Assembly (NCBI GenBank): GCA_963720785.1
Contig: CAVRGQ010000005.1
Span: 248,001-312,000, forward strand
Source: CAVRGQ01 sp963720785
Lineage (GTDB): Bacteria > Actinomycetota > Acidimicrobiia > IMCC26256 > DASPTH01
Reading direction: 5' to 3'
Length of the DNA: 64,000 nt
Part shown: positions 54,787 to 63,723 of the stretch, piece by piece
How positions within the stretch are numbered: the stretch's first letter is position 1
How the letters are laid out: each line of letters starts with the position of its first letter
The notes under the pieces: model-generated
Told to the model about the DNA's origin: nothing
Database searches by the model: none
The model's input: only the letters and a program-made list of their open reading frames with translations
Translations under genes and position numbers: made by a program

Positions 54787-55624
54787 GCGCGCGGGTCATG
54801 TCGGTCTTGCCCGGCTTGCCGTCGCGCATCCACGCCACCCGCGACTCCGTCGCGTCGATCGCCGCCTGGGCGTGGGGGATCACGTAGAAGCGCGGCTCGC
54901 GCACGGCGTCGAGCACGTGCTCCGCGACGACGGCCGGCTCGATGCCGGCTTCGGCGAGGGCATTGGCCATCTGCTGGGTGGCCGCGGCGGTGTCGGAGGT
55001 ACGCCACTCCTGCAGCGAGTCGGGTGCGTTGCGCGCGGAGTTGCCGATCTGCGTCTGCACGAATCCCGGGCACAGCACCGACACGCCGACGTTGGCGCCC
55101 ATGCCGTGCAGATCGAACCAGAGCGACTCGCTGAGCCCGACCACCGCGAACTTGGTGGTGCAGTACACCCCGAGCCCGGCGACGCCCTGCAGACCGGCGA
55201 GCGACGCGGTGTTCACGATGTGGCCCTCGTCCTGCTCGAGCAGCAGCGGGAGGAAGGTGTGCACGCCGTGCACGACACCGTGGAGGTTGACGTCGATCAC
55301 CCAGCGCCACAACTCGAGGGGCGCGCCGAGGATGCCGCCGCCGGCGACTCCGGCGTTGTTGCACACCACGTGCACCGCGCCGAACGCGTCGAGCGCCTCG
55401 TCGCGCACGGCCTCGACGTCGCCGACCGCCGACACGTCGGCGGGCACGCCGATCACCGTGGCTCCCTCGGCCGTGAGCTCGGCGACGGTTCCCGCGAGCG
55501 TGGCCTCCTCGAGGTCGGCCAGCACCAGCCGCATCCCCTCGGCGGCGAACCGCTCGGCGAGCGCCCGGCCGATACCGCCGGCCCCGCCCGTGATCACCGC
55601 AACCTTGCCCGCGAAGTCCTGCAT
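54776..55624 (-). CDS. Short-chain dehydrogenase/reductase
   Basis: This 282-residue classical SDR has the cofactor motif TGGAGGIGRALAERF and VLADLEEATL, where Asp after the second strand favours NAD. It also has VCNNAGVAGG, the catalytic Ser in NTASLAGL, and Tyr and Lys in YCTTKFAVVG. Extended C-terminal residues form the substrate pocket. It oxidises or reduces an alcohol/ketone of unknown identity. It overlaps the amidase 3' end. The start is ATG 55624 with no obvious ribosome site. Confidence 0.9.
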   Translation of the reverse strand: MQDFAGKVAVITGGAGGIGRALAERFAAEGMRLVLADLEEATLAGTVAELTAEGATVIGVPADVSAVGDVEAVRDEALDAFGAVHVVCNNAGVAGGGILGAPLELWRWVIDVNLHGVVHGVHTFLPLLLEQDEGHIVNTASLAGLQGVAGLGVYCTTKFAVVGLSESLWFDLHGMGANVGVSVLCPGFVQTQIGNSARNAPDSLQEWRTSDTAAATQQMANALAEAGIEPAVVAEHVLDAVREPRFYVIPHAQAAIDATESRVAWMRDGKPGKTDMTRALKP

Positions 55625-55752
55625 GGCCGCAGTCTGGCACCGGCCCGGCGGGCCCGGTCGGGCGCGGGCCGGGCACCCGCCGGGCCCATCGGCCGGGGAC
55701 GTCGGCTGGGTCCCGGGACGGGACCGGTGACACCGGTCACGCTCAGTGATAC

Positions 55753-55781
55753 TTGATTCACGGAGCGTGTCGAGTTAGCGT
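55753..55781 (+). promoter_or_regulatory. Promoter TTGATT-17-TAGCGT of the GGDEF-EAL gene
   Basis: A -35-like TTGATT (55753-55758) and -10 TAGCGT (55776-55781) are separated by exactly 17 bases. The ATG at 55791 follows nine bases after the -10. GTGA/TCAC at 55746-55761 forms an imperfect dyad over the -35 and could hold an operator. Confidence 0.55.
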
Positions 55782-55790
55782 CATGCCCGC

Positions 55791-58700
55791 ATGACACAAC
55801 ATGTCGCGGGGGTCGCCGCGGCTACAGGGGCGGAGCCGGCGGAGGCCAGAGGGCAGGAGTCCACCGCCGCCATCTGGTGTTTCCTCGCCGTGGGTGTGGC
55901 GGGGTCAGCCCTCTGCGTCCTCATCCGGGACGCCGAGTTGCGCTCGTTCCTCTGGGACTTCTTCGCCGTGATCGCGGCCGCCGGCGCCGTGTGGGGCCTC
56001 GCCCGCAACCGCCCGGCGGCGCAGGGTGTGTGGCAGCTGCTGGCGGCCGGGATCGTGCTCTTCACCGCCGGCGACATCCTCTACGACGTCATGGTGCGCG
56101 GGGTCGGCGCGGCCGACGGCTACCCGTGGTCCGACATCCTCTACCTGGCGGCCTACCCGTTGTTCGCGCTGGCGCTGTGGAAGCTCGCGCGCGGACACTT
56201 CACCCACGGCAGCCTCGTCGACGCCGCCGTGGTCGCGGTCGCGGGCACGGCGGTCGTGTGGTCGGTGAGCCTCAGCCACGTGCTCGACCACGCCGAGGGC
56301 AGCACCTCCGAGCGGCTCGTCGACGCGCTGTACCCGGTGATGGACGTCGTGCTGCTGCTCGCGCTCGTCCTCGCGATCTTCGCCCTGCGCCGCTGGAACG
56401 CATCCGCGTGGCTCCTCTTCGCCGGCTTCGGCGTGATGCTCGTCGCCGACTGCCTCTTCGCGCGCCTGGTGGCCGACGGTACGTACCACGACGCGTCGTG
56501 GACCGACGCGCTCTTCCCCATCAGCTACTTCCTGATCGCCGGCGCGCTCATGCACCCGTCGGTGCGCAACCTCTACGCACGCATCGAGACCACCAGCGAA
56601 CAGACCATCCGGCCCCGCATGATCCTGCTCGGGGTCGCACTGCTCGCCGCGCCGGCGATCGTGCTCGCCGACGCGGCCAGCTCGTCGACGGCGTGGCGGA
56701 TCACCGCGATCGTGGGCGCCATGATGGGGCTGGTCGCCTGGCGGATGTCGCGCCTCGTGCAGGAGACGAACGAGGCACGCGTCGTGATCGCCGAGAGCGA
56801 GGCGCGCTTCCGCGCCCTCGTGCAGCACGCCACCGACATCGTGATCGTGCTGTCGCCGAGCGGCCGGGTCCGCTACGTGAGCCCGTCGGTCACCAGCGTG
56901 TTCGGGGAAACCGAGGAGGCGCTGGTCGGCACCGGCTTCCTCGACTACCTCGACGACGACGGCGTCGCCCAGGGCTTCGAGCTCTACCAGGCACTGGTGG
57001 AACACCCCCACGTCCCCGTGCGCACCGAGTTCCACGTGCACAACCGCACGGGCGACTCGTGGCACTGGATCGAGGCCACGTGGACCAACCAGCTCGACGA
57101 GCCGGCGGTGCTCGGCATCGTCGGCAACCTGCGCGAGATCACCGAGCGCAAGCGCGCCGACGAGGCCACCGAGGCCGAAACCAGGGTGCTCGAGCAGATC
57201 CTCTCCGGTTCCCCCCTCGCCGATGTCGCTCGCACCCTGCTCGAAGCGGTGGAGCGCTACGTGCCGCACTCCGCGGCGATCGTCCGCCTGCTCGACGAGG
57301 AGAGCGGACGGCTCACCTGCGTGTCGGCGCCGACGCTCTCGGCCGACTACGTGCGCGCGATCGAGGAACACGTCGATCTCGAGCACATGGAAGAGGTGCT
57401 GAGCGCGCGTGAGATGTCGATCGTCCCCGACGTCACCGCGACCGGCAGCCTGCCGGCGCTGCAGGAGCTGTGCCGCGCCTCCGGGCTGCGCACCCTCTGG
57501 TCGCTGCCGATCCGCTCGCCCCAGGGCGACGAGTTCCTCGGCCTGCTCGGCGTGTACCCCACGGAGCCGCGCGAGCCCGACGCCCACGAACGCCAACTGC
57601 TCGAGCGCACCCGCGACCTGCTCGCGCTCGCGATCGACCGCGCCGAGCGCACCCGGGAGCTCGGCCACCTCGCGCTGCACGACACCCTGACCGGGCTGCC
57701 CAACCGCGCCCTCGCGCAGGACCGACTCGAGCACGCGCTCGCACGACTCGGCGACACCGATGCCGAAGGCCTCGTCGCAGTGCTGTTCGTCGACCTCGAC
57801 CGCTTCAAGCTGGTGAACGACGGCTTGGGACACGAGACCGGCGACGAGTTGCTCGTGGCCGCGGCCCGACGGCTCTCGAGCGTGGTGCGCCGCGGCGACA
57901 CGGTCGCGCGCTTCGGCGGCGACGAGTTCGTCGTGTTGTGCGAGGACCTCGACGGCGAGGGCCAGGCGGTGGAGCTGGCCGAGCGCATCGCACGGGCGCT
58001 CGCCGAGCCGTTCGTGCTGTCGCACGCGGAGGCCACTGTGGCCGCGAGCGTCGGCATCGCGATCACCGGCGACCCCTCGAGCCGGGCCGCCAGCCTGCTG
58101 CGCGACGCCGACGCCGCGATGTACCGGGCGAAGCGCCGCGGCGGGTCGCGCCACGAGCTGTTCGACGAGGCGATGCACACGCAGGCGGTCACCCGGTTGC
58201 TCACCGAGCGCCGCGCTGCGCCAGGCCCTCGACCGCGAAGAGCTGCGCGTGCTGTTCCAGCCGCAGTTCGACCTGCTGACCGACGAGCGCGTCGCGGTGG
58301 AGGCCCTGCTGCGGTGGGAGCACCCGGTGCGCGGGCTCGTGTCGCCCGGTGACTTCCTCAAGATCGCCGAGGAGACCGGCGTGATCGTGCCGATCGGCGA
58401 GTGGGTGCTCGCCCGGTCGTGCGAATACGTGTTGCGCACGCGCAACGAGCACCCCGAGGGCGACGGCGTGACCGTCACCACCAACGTGTCCGCCCGTCAG
58501 TTGCAGCGGCCCGACTTCCCGGAGGTCGTCGCGCGCACCCTGCGCGAGTACGGCATCGCGCCCGAGATGCTCGGCGTCGACATCACCGAGAGCACGCTGC
58601 TCGACGAGATCGAGGTCACCACCGAGAACCTCCAGGCCCTCAAGGACCTCGGCGTGCGCCTCGCGATCGACGATTTCGGCACCGGTAGCTCGTCGCTCAC

Positions 58701-58974
58701 CTACCTGCGGCGTTTCCCGTTCGACGAGCTCAAGATCGACCGCACGTTCACGATGGGCCTCGGCGCCAGCGCGGCCGACACCGCCATCGTCGCCGCCACC
58801 ATCGACATGGCCCACACGCTCGGCATGGTCGTCACCGCGGAGGGCGTGGAGACCGAGGAGCAGCTCGCGCGCCTGCGCGACCTCGGGTGCGACCGGGCCC
58901 AGGGCTATCTGCTCGGTGTGCCCGAGTCGGCGCCGTCGCGGCGCCTGTCGATCGTGCGCCGTCGGCTCGCCTGA
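55791..58974 (+). CDS. Membrane-bound PAS-GAF-GGDEF-EAL protein (c-di-GMP turnover; one-base frameshift)
   Basis: The repaired protein is about 1060 residues. The first 320 residues hold about nine membrane helices. A PAS domain follows (FRALVQHATDIVIVLSPSG), then a GAF-like domain, a GGDEF domain with an intact RFGGDEFVVL, and an EAL domain with EALLRWEHP, TNVSARQL, DDFGTGSSSL and TAEGVET. Both catalytic signatures are complete, so it could make and break cyclic di-GMP. The frame breaks near 58211: GCGCCGCGC stands for GCGCGCGC between TRLLTER and ALRQALDREEL. No other c-di-GMP gene is in the window. Confidence 0.92.
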
Positions 58975-59054
58975 CGCCCCGACGCGGCGCATACTGGTCA
59001 CTCCTCTCCGAAGTTCGCCCAACCACAGATCGTCTCCACTCGAAGGGAACTGCG

Positions 59055-59372
59055 ATGTCGCTGCTCGACAAGGCGAAGGAACTGGGTCAGAAAGGCGCCG
59101 ACAAGGCCAAGGAGCTCGGCCAGGCCGGCCAAGAGAAGTTCGACACCATGAAGACCGAGAAGAAGATCAACGACCTCAAGGAGGAGCTCGGCGGCATCGT
59201 CTACGCCCAGCGCTCCGGCAACCCGCCCGAGAACGCCGAGGCCGAGATCGACCGGATCGTCGGCGAGATCGCCGCGGCCGAGGCGAGCATCGCCGAAGCC
59301 GCGGCTGCCGCGGAGGCCGCGGAGGCCGCACCCGCGGCAGCGGCAGAGGGCGACGCTCCCGCTGCGGAGTAG
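59055..59372 (+). CDS. Small Ala/Lys/Glu-rich coiled-coil protein (uncharacterised)
   Basis: This 105-residue protein begins MSLLDKAKELGQKGADKAKE, an amphipathic helix with an 11-residue repeat (DKAKELGQ occurs twice). A predicted coiled coil through TEKKINDLKEELGGIVYAQR follows, and then an Ala-rich acidic tail. Similar short proteins occur in actinobacteria without known function. GAAGGG precedes the ATG at seven bases. A strong terminator lies 25 bases after its stop, so it is probably an abundant single-gene transcript. Confidence 0.75.
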   Translation: MSLLDKAKELGQKGADKAKELGQAGQEKFDTMKTEKKINDLKEELGGIVYAQRSGNPPENAEAEIDRIVGEIAAAEASIAEAAAAAEAAEAAPAAAAEGDAPAAE

Positions 59373-59396
59373 ATGCGAGGGCGGCGAACGCACGAA

Positions 59397-59420
59397 GGGG
59401 CGGTCCCGCGGGACCGCCCC
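59397..59420. terminator. Strong GC hairpin terminator
   Basis: GGGGCGGTCCC (59397-59407) pairs perfectly with GGGACCGCCCC (59410-59420) over two bases. Outer GCGAACG/CGTTCGC arms can extend it. It separates the small coiled-coil gene from convergent plsY. No U tract, but the stem is the strongest in the window. Confidence 0.72.
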
Positions 59421-59427
59421 GTTCGCG

Positions 59428-60042
59428 TCACGGATTGCGCAGGGGGTTTTCGCGGTCGGCCACGAGGAACCGCACCAGCACCATCCCGCCGCCGACGGCC
59501 GCGTAGACCATCAGGCCGGGACCGGGTTCGGGGCCCCACCACATCGGCAGGTCCCCGGCCCACCACACCGCGGCCGCGAGGATCCAGAAGACCACCGCGG
59601 CACGCATCGCGAGGCGTGAGTTCTTCGTGAGCAGCGCGGTCGTGCCGGTGAACAGGCCGTTCAGCGGGACCATCGGCGGGAACACCGCGAAGAACGAACC
59701 GCCGGCCGACGCCACGCCCTTGCCGCCGCGGAAGCCGGTCCACACCGGCCAGCAGTGGCCTGCGATCACCGCAGTGCCCGCGGCGTACGCGCCGGCGTCA
59801 CCCAGCAGCAGACCGATGAATCCGGCGAGCGCGCCCTTGATCACGTCGAGGACGATCACGAGCAGTCCCCACTTCCTGCCGAGCACGCGCGCCGCGTTGA
59901 GGCCACCGGGGTTGCCCGAGCCCACGCTCCGGAGATCGACCTCTCCCCGTGTCGCGATGCGCGTGACGAGATCCACGCTCGGGAACGTGCCGAGCAGGTA
60001 GCCGACCACGACGCCGACGAGCACCTGGCCGAGATCCGTCAT
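59428..60042 (-). CDS. plsY: Glycerol-3-phosphate acyltransferase PlsY
   Basis: This 204-residue membrane enzyme acylates glycerol 3-phosphate from acyl-phosphate, the first step of phospholipid synthesis. The three conserved segments are visible: SVGSGNPGGLNAARVLGRKWG, AGHCWPVWTGFRGGKGVAS and the C-terminal region near the membrane. It has five helices as expected. The ATG lies seven bases behind a TAGATT -10 box. It is downstream of ilvC but separated from it by a long inverted repeat. Confidence 0.92.
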   Translation of the reverse strand: MTDLGQVLVGVVVGYLLGTFPSVDLVTRIATRGEVDLRSVGSGNPGGLNAARVLGRKWGLLVIVLDVIKGALAGFIGLLLGDAGAYAAGTAVIAGHCWPVWTGFRGGKGVASAGGSFFAVFPPMVPLNGLFTGTTALLTKNSRLAMRAAVVFWILAAAVWWAGDLPMWWGPEPGPGLMVYAAVGGGMVLVRFLVADRENPLRNP

Positions 60043-60049
60043 GGCCGAG

Positions 60050-60055
60050 AATCTA
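60050..60055 (-). promoter_or_regulatory. plsY: -10 box TAGATT of plsY
   Basis: On the minus strand TAGATT ends seven bases before ATG 60042, a leaderless arrangement. Confidence 0.5.
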
Positions 60056-60066
60056 CGTCCCGCTCA

Positions 60067-60118
60067 CGTTTTGGCGTCTCCACGCGTCGCCAGGGCGACA
60101 TCTGGTGACGCCAAAACG
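60067..60118. terminator. Nested inverted repeat after ilvC
   Basis: CGTTTTGGCGTC (60067-60078) pairs perfectly with GACGCCAAAACG (60107-60118). Inside lies a second hairpin, GTCGCC-AG-GGCGAC (60086-60099). It follows the ilvC stop by eight bases and precedes the plsY promoter, so it most likely ends the ilv operon. The layout resembles the repeat at 47908-47969. Confidence 0.62.
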
Positions 60119-60125
60119 AGGAATG

Positions 60126-61154
60126 TCAGCCGCCGGAGACGTCGCTCGGCTTCTGCTTGCCCGCGCCGATCCACGGCATCATCGAGCGGAGCTCGGCACC
60201 GACCTCTTCGATCGGGTGCACGGCGGCGCGGCGCTTGAGCGCGCTGAAGTACGGGCGGCCGGCCTGGTTCTCGAGGATCCACTCCTGGGCGAACTTGCCG
60301 CTCTGGATCTCGTCGAGGATCTTGCGCATCTCGGCGCGGGTCTCCTCGGTGACGATGCGCGGGCCGCGCGTCATGTCGCCGTACTCCGCGGTGTCGGAGA
60401 TGGAGTAGCGCATGTTCGCGATGCCGCCCTCGTAGATGAGGTCGACGATGAGCTTCACCTCGTGCAGCGTCTCGAAGTACGCCGACTCGGGCTGGTAACC
60501 CGCGTTCACCAGCGTCTCGAAGCCCGCGGTGATGAGCTCGACGAGACCACCGCAGAGCACGACCTGCTCACCGAAGAGGTCGGTCTCGGTCTCCTCCTCG
60601 AAGGTGGTGTTGAGCACACCGGCCCGCGTACCGCCGTTGCCCTTGGCGTAGGCCAACGCGATCTCCTTGGCCTTGCCGGTGGCGTCCTGGTGCACGGCCA
60701 CGAGCGACGGCACACCGCCGCCTTCCTCGTAGGTGCGGCGCACGAGGTGACCCGGGCCCTTCGGTGCGATCATCCACACGTCGACGCCGGCCGGGGGCGA
60801 GATCTGGCCGAAGTGGATGTTGAAGCCGTGCGCGAACGCGAGCGAGTTGCCCGGCTCGAGGTTGGGCTCGATGTCCTCGCGGTAGACGCGGGCCTGCTCC
60901 GTGTCGGGGAGCAGCACCATCACGATGTCGGCCTCCTGCACCGCGTCGGCGGTGGCGAGGACCTTCAGACCCGCGGCCTCGGCCTTGGCCTTGGACGAGG
61001 AGCCCTCGCGCAGGCCGATGACGACGTCGACGCCCGAGTCGCGCAGGTTCAGCGCGTGGGCGTGGCCCTGCGAGCCGTAGCCGAGCACGGCCACCTTCTT
61101 GCCCTGCAGCAGGCCGAGGTCGGCGTCCTTGTCGTAGTAGATGGTCGCGGGCAC
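60126..61154 (-). CDS. ilvC: Ketol-acid reductoisomerase
   Basis: This 342-residue class I enzyme carries out the second common step of valine and isoleucine synthesis using NADPH and Mg2+. The cofactor motif is GYGSQGHAHALNLRDSG, with REGSSSKAKAEA in the phosphate loop. The metal ligands lie in ETETDLFGEQVVLCGG and KLIVDLIYEGG. IAPKGPGHLVRR is the usual signature. It is the last gene of ilvB-ilvN-ilvC, 61 bases after ilvN. Confidence 0.97.
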   Translation of the reverse strand: MPATIYYDKDADLGLLQGKKVAVLGYGSQGHAHALNLRDSGVDVVIGLREGSSSKAKAEAAGLKVLATADAVQEADIVMVLLPDTEQARVYREDIEPNLEPGNSLAFAHGFNIHFGQISPPAGVDVWMIAPKGPGHLVRRTYEEGGGVPSLVAVHQDATGKAKEIALAYAKGNGGTRAGVLNTTFEEETETDLFGEQVVLCGGLVELITAGFETLVNAGYQPESAYFETLHEVKLIVDLIYEGGIANMRYSISDTAEYGDMTRGPRIVTEETRAEMRKILDEIQSGKFAQEWILENQAGRPYFSALKRRAAVHPIEEVGAELRSMMPWIGAGKQKPSDVSGG

Positions 61155-61215
61155 GAGAGTCTCCAGGTCGTTTCGAGGTGTTCGAGTCGTTCGAATTGTG
61201 CGGCGGGACAGTCTG

Positions 61216-61758
61216 TCAGACGGCCCGGTTCTTCACGGCACGCAGCTTCGCGGGGCGCCGGGCCAGCTTGGGCAGGGCGATCCGGCCCGTCCGCTGGAGT
61301 TCCACGATCCCGAAGGGCTGGAGCAGGTCGATGAAGGCGTCGAGCTTCTGGGGCGCCCCGGCCACCTGGATGGTGATGGCGTCGTGGCCGACGTCGTCGA
61401 TGCGGGACTGGAAGATCGAGGCCAGCTCGGTGATCTGGCTGCGCACCTCGGGGGCCGCCTTGACCGTCACCAGCATGAGCTCGCGCTCGACCGCCTCGTC
61501 GGGGTGCAGCTCGGCGATCTTGATCACCGGGATCAGCTTGTTGAGCTGCTTGGTGATCTGCTCGAGCGGCGCCGACTCGGCGTCGACGACGATCGTCATC
61601 CGGCTGAAGCGCTCGTCCTCGGTGGGGCTCACCGCGAGGGACACGATGTTGAACCCGCGTCGGGCGAACAGGCCGGCGACGCGCGTGAGCACCCCGAACT
61701 TGTTCTCCACCGTCACGCTCAGGATGTGGTGCTTGCCACTCATCTCGGAGGTAGCCAT
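61216..61758 (-). CDS. ilvN: Acetolactate synthase small (regulatory) subunit
   Basis: This 180-residue protein has an N-terminal ACT domain starting HHILSVTVENKFGVLTRVAGLF. NIVSLAVSPTEDERFSRMTIVV and a C-terminal domain ending FGIVELQRTGRIALPK follow. The Gly/Asn positions that bind valine in the family are kept, so feedback control of IlvB is expected. ATG 61758 follows the ilvB stop codon (TAA at 61761-61763) by two bases. Confidence 0.95.
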   Translation of the reverse strand: MATSEMSGKHHILSVTVENKFGVLTRVAGLFARRGFNIVSLAVSPTEDERFSRMTIVVDAESAPLEQITKQLNKLIPVIKIAELHPDEAVERELMLVTVKAAPEVRSQITELASIFQSRIDDVGHDAITIQVAGAPQKLDAFIDLLQPFGIVELQRTGRIALPKLARRPAKLRAVKNRAV

Positions 61759-61760
61759 CG

Positions 61761-63488
61761 TTAGTCACGCCCTCCCGGACGGTCGTGGGCGGGGTCGAGG
61801 ATGACCTCGCTGTTGGTCGTGCCGGCGGCCACCATGGGGTACACCTTCTCGCGGTAGTCGGTGCGGAAGTCGATCACCACCGGGCGGTCGTCGACCTCGT
61901 TCGCCTTCTGGATCGTGGTCTCGACGTCGTCGGGGTTGTCGACGCGGAACGCCACGCAGCCCATCGCCTCGGCCCACTTCACGTAGTCGGGCAGGTCGGG
62001 CGACAGGTACACCTCGCTGTAGCGCTCCTCGTAGAAGAGCTCCTGCCACTGGCGCACCATGCCGAGGTAGGCGTTGTTCAGGATGGCGATCTTCACCGGG
62101 ATGCGCTCCACGCTCGCGGTGACGAGTTCCTGCGCGGTCATCTGGAAGCAGCCGTCGCCGTCGACCGCCCACACCATGCGGTCGGGCTTGCCGACCTTGG
62201 CGCCGATCGCCGCCGGCACCGCGAATCCCATGGTGCCGAGGCCGCCGGAGTTGACCCACGTGTACGGGTGGTTGAACTTCCACCGCTGGCTGGTCCACAT
62301 CTGGTGCTGACCGACCCCCGAGGCCACGATCGTGTCGTCGGGTGTGTTGTCGCGCAGCGCGTCGATCACGAACTGCGGCTTCAGCGGACCGTCCTCCACC
62401 TGCTCGTAGTGCAGCGGGTAGCGCTCCTGCCACTCCCGCAGCTGCGCGATCCAGGCGTCGAGCGCCGGCCATTCCTTCTTGCTCTTCTCCGCGCGCACCG
62501 CCTTGACCAGCTCCTCGATCACGAGGCGGCAGTCACCGACGATCGGCACGTCGGGACGACGGACCTTGCCGAGCTCGGCCGGGTCGATGTCGACGTGGAT
62601 GATCTTCGCGTCGGGGGCGAAGCCGTCGAGCTTGCCGGTGACGCGGTCGTCGAAGCGCGAGCCCAGCGCGATGAGGAGGTCGCTCTCCTGCATCGCGGTG
62701 ATCGCGGTGTAGTTGCCGTGCATGCCGGGCATGCCGAGGCACAGCGGGTGGTCGTCGGGGAAGGCGCCCCGGGCCATCAGCGTGGTGACCACCGGGATGC
62801 CGGTGCTGTCCACCAGCTCGCGCAGCGCCTCCGCGGCGCGGGCCTTGAGGATGCCGCCGCCCACGTAGAACACCGGGCGCTGAGCCTCGCCCATGAGGCG
62901 CGCCGCGTCCTTGATCTGCTTCGGGTGACCCTTCATGTTGGGCTTGTAGCCGGGCAGATCGACCGAGTCGGGCCAGTGCCAGGTCATCGTCTGGTTGGCG
63001 ACGTCCTTCGGCATGTCGATGAGCACCGGGCCGGGGCGGCCGGTGGTCGCCACGTGGAACGCCTCGCGCACGACGCGGGGGACGTCGTTGGCGTCGGTGA
63101 TCAGCCAGTTGTGCTTGGTGATCGGCATCGTGATGCCGACGGTGTCGACCTCCTGGAAGGCGTCGGTGCCGATGACGGAGTAGGGCACCTGGCCGGTGAT
63201 GCACACGAAGGGCACCGAGTCCATGTAGGCGTCGGCGAGGGGCGTCACGACGTTGGTGGCGGCCGGGCCGCTGGTGACCATGGCCACGCCGGGGCGGCCG
63301 GTCGCGTGCGCGTAGCCCTCGGCCATGTGGCCGGCGCCCTGCTCGTGGCGCACGAGGATGTGGCGGATCGACGACTCGATGAGCGGGTCGTAGACCGGGA
63401 GGATGGCGCCGCCGGGGAGGCCGAACATGACCTCCGTCTGCTCCATCTCGAGGCTCTTGATCAGTGCCTGGGCTCCGGTGAGCTGCAT
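61761..63488 (-). CDS. ilvB: Acetolactate synthase large (catalytic) subunit
   Basis: This 575-residue thiamine-diphosphate enzyme condenses two pyruvates, or pyruvate and 2-oxobutyrate, in branched-chain amino acid synthesis. Visible are FGLPGGAILPVYDPL, RHEQGAGHMAEGYA with the catalytic Glu, ALGSRFDDRVTG (FAD region) and the ThDP motif VDGDGCFQMTAQELVTA ending in ILNNAYLGMVRQWQ. AAGGA lies six bases before ATG 63488, which I prefer to an in-frame ATG at 63518 without a site. It is first in ilvBNC, behind a leader with an attenuator. Confidence 0.97.
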   Translation of the reverse strand: MQLTGAQALIKSLEMEQTEVMFGLPGGAILPVYDPLIESSIRHILVRHEQGAGHMAEGYAHATGRPGVAMVTSGPAATNVVTPLADAYMDSVPFVCITGQVPYSVIGTDAFQEVDTVGITMPITKHNWLITDANDVPRVVREAFHVATTGRPGPVLIDMPKDVANQTMTWHWPDSVDLPGYKPNMKGHPKQIKDAARLMGEAQRPVFYVGGGILKARAAEALRELVDSTGIPVVTTLMARGAFPDDHPLCLGMPGMHGNYTAITAMQESDLLIALGSRFDDRVTGKLDGFAPDAKIIHVDIDPAELGKVRRPDVPIVGDCRLVIEELVKAVRAEKSKKEWPALDAWIAQLREWQERYPLHYEQVEDGPLKPQFVIDALRDNTPDDTIVASGVGQHQMWTSQRWKFNHPYTWVNSGGLGTMGFAVPAAIGAKVGKPDRMVWAVDGDGCFQMTAQELVTASVERIPVKIAILNNAYLGMVRQWQELFYEERYSEVYLSPDLPDYVKWAEAMGCVAFRVDNPDDVETTIQKANEVDDRPVVIDFRTDYREKVYPMVAAGTTNSEVILDPAHDRPGGRD

Positions 63489-63520
63489 CGTGGATCCTTC
63501 GTCGCTGAGGGGGTGCACGG

Positions 63521-63570
63521 GTCTGGCGGGGTCTGGCGGGGTCTGGCGGGGTCTGGCAGGGTCTGGCGGA
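63521..63570 (+). repeat. Five 10-base tandem repeats in the ilvB leader
   Basis: GTCTGGCGGG occurs three times exactly, then GTCTGGCAGG and GTCTGGCGGA. It lies between the attenuator and the ilvB start. On the transcript it is a C-rich, G-poor tract, so probably single stranded. Confidence 0.92.
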
Positions 63571-63576
63571 GGGCAG

Positions 63577-63602
63577 AAAAAAACCCCCGCCGGTGGCGAG
63601 GG
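63577..63602 (-). terminator. ilv attenuator (intrinsic terminator with U7)
   Basis: On the minus strand CCCTCGCC (63602-63595) pairs with GGCGGGGG (63591-63584) over the loop ACC, with one U-G pair. Seven T residues follow directly. It is the only hairpin with a long U tract that I saw in the window. It lies 48 bases after the leader peptide stop codon and about 90 before ilvB. Confidence 0.88.
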
Positions 63603-63649
63603 TGGGAGCGCACGGACGCATTCCCGGCCGGGGGCCGGGGCGAGGTGCG

Positions 63650-63685
63650 CTAGGGAACTACGAGAATGCTGCGGAAGGTTCGCAT
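63650..63685 (-). CDS. ilvBNC leader peptide (MRTFRSILVVP)
   Basis: The open frame ATG 63685 to TAG 63650 encodes 11 residues, MRTFRSILVVP, with Ile-Leu-Val-Val in a row just before the stop. Those are the three end products of the pathway encoded downstream. Stalling of a ribosome there, when charged tRNAs are scarce, is the standard attenuation trigger in enterobacterial and corynebacterial ilv operons. AGCGCAC at the stop codon can pair with GTGCGCT (63608-63614) to form a competing hairpin upstream of the terminator. The ATG is about four bases from the predicted transcription start. Confidence 0.82.
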   Translation of the reverse strand: MRTFRSILVVP

Positions 63686-63695
63686 GGAACGACCA

Positions 63696-63723
63696 TTGTT
63701 ACCGATCACGCCGCGTTTTTCAA
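63696..63723 (-). promoter_or_regulatory. ilvBNC promoter TTGAAA-16-TAACAA
   Basis: On the minus strand TTGAAA (63723-63718, five of six to consensus) is followed after 16 bases by TAACAA (63701-63696). Transcription should start near 63689. The -35 lies inside the 3' end of the upstream LPG-synthase-like gene. Confidence 0.65.

Noticed and set aside
63521..63570. Regular repeats that might suggest a small CRISPR array
   Set aside because: Units are only ten bases and directly adjacent, with no spacers and no cas genes nearby.
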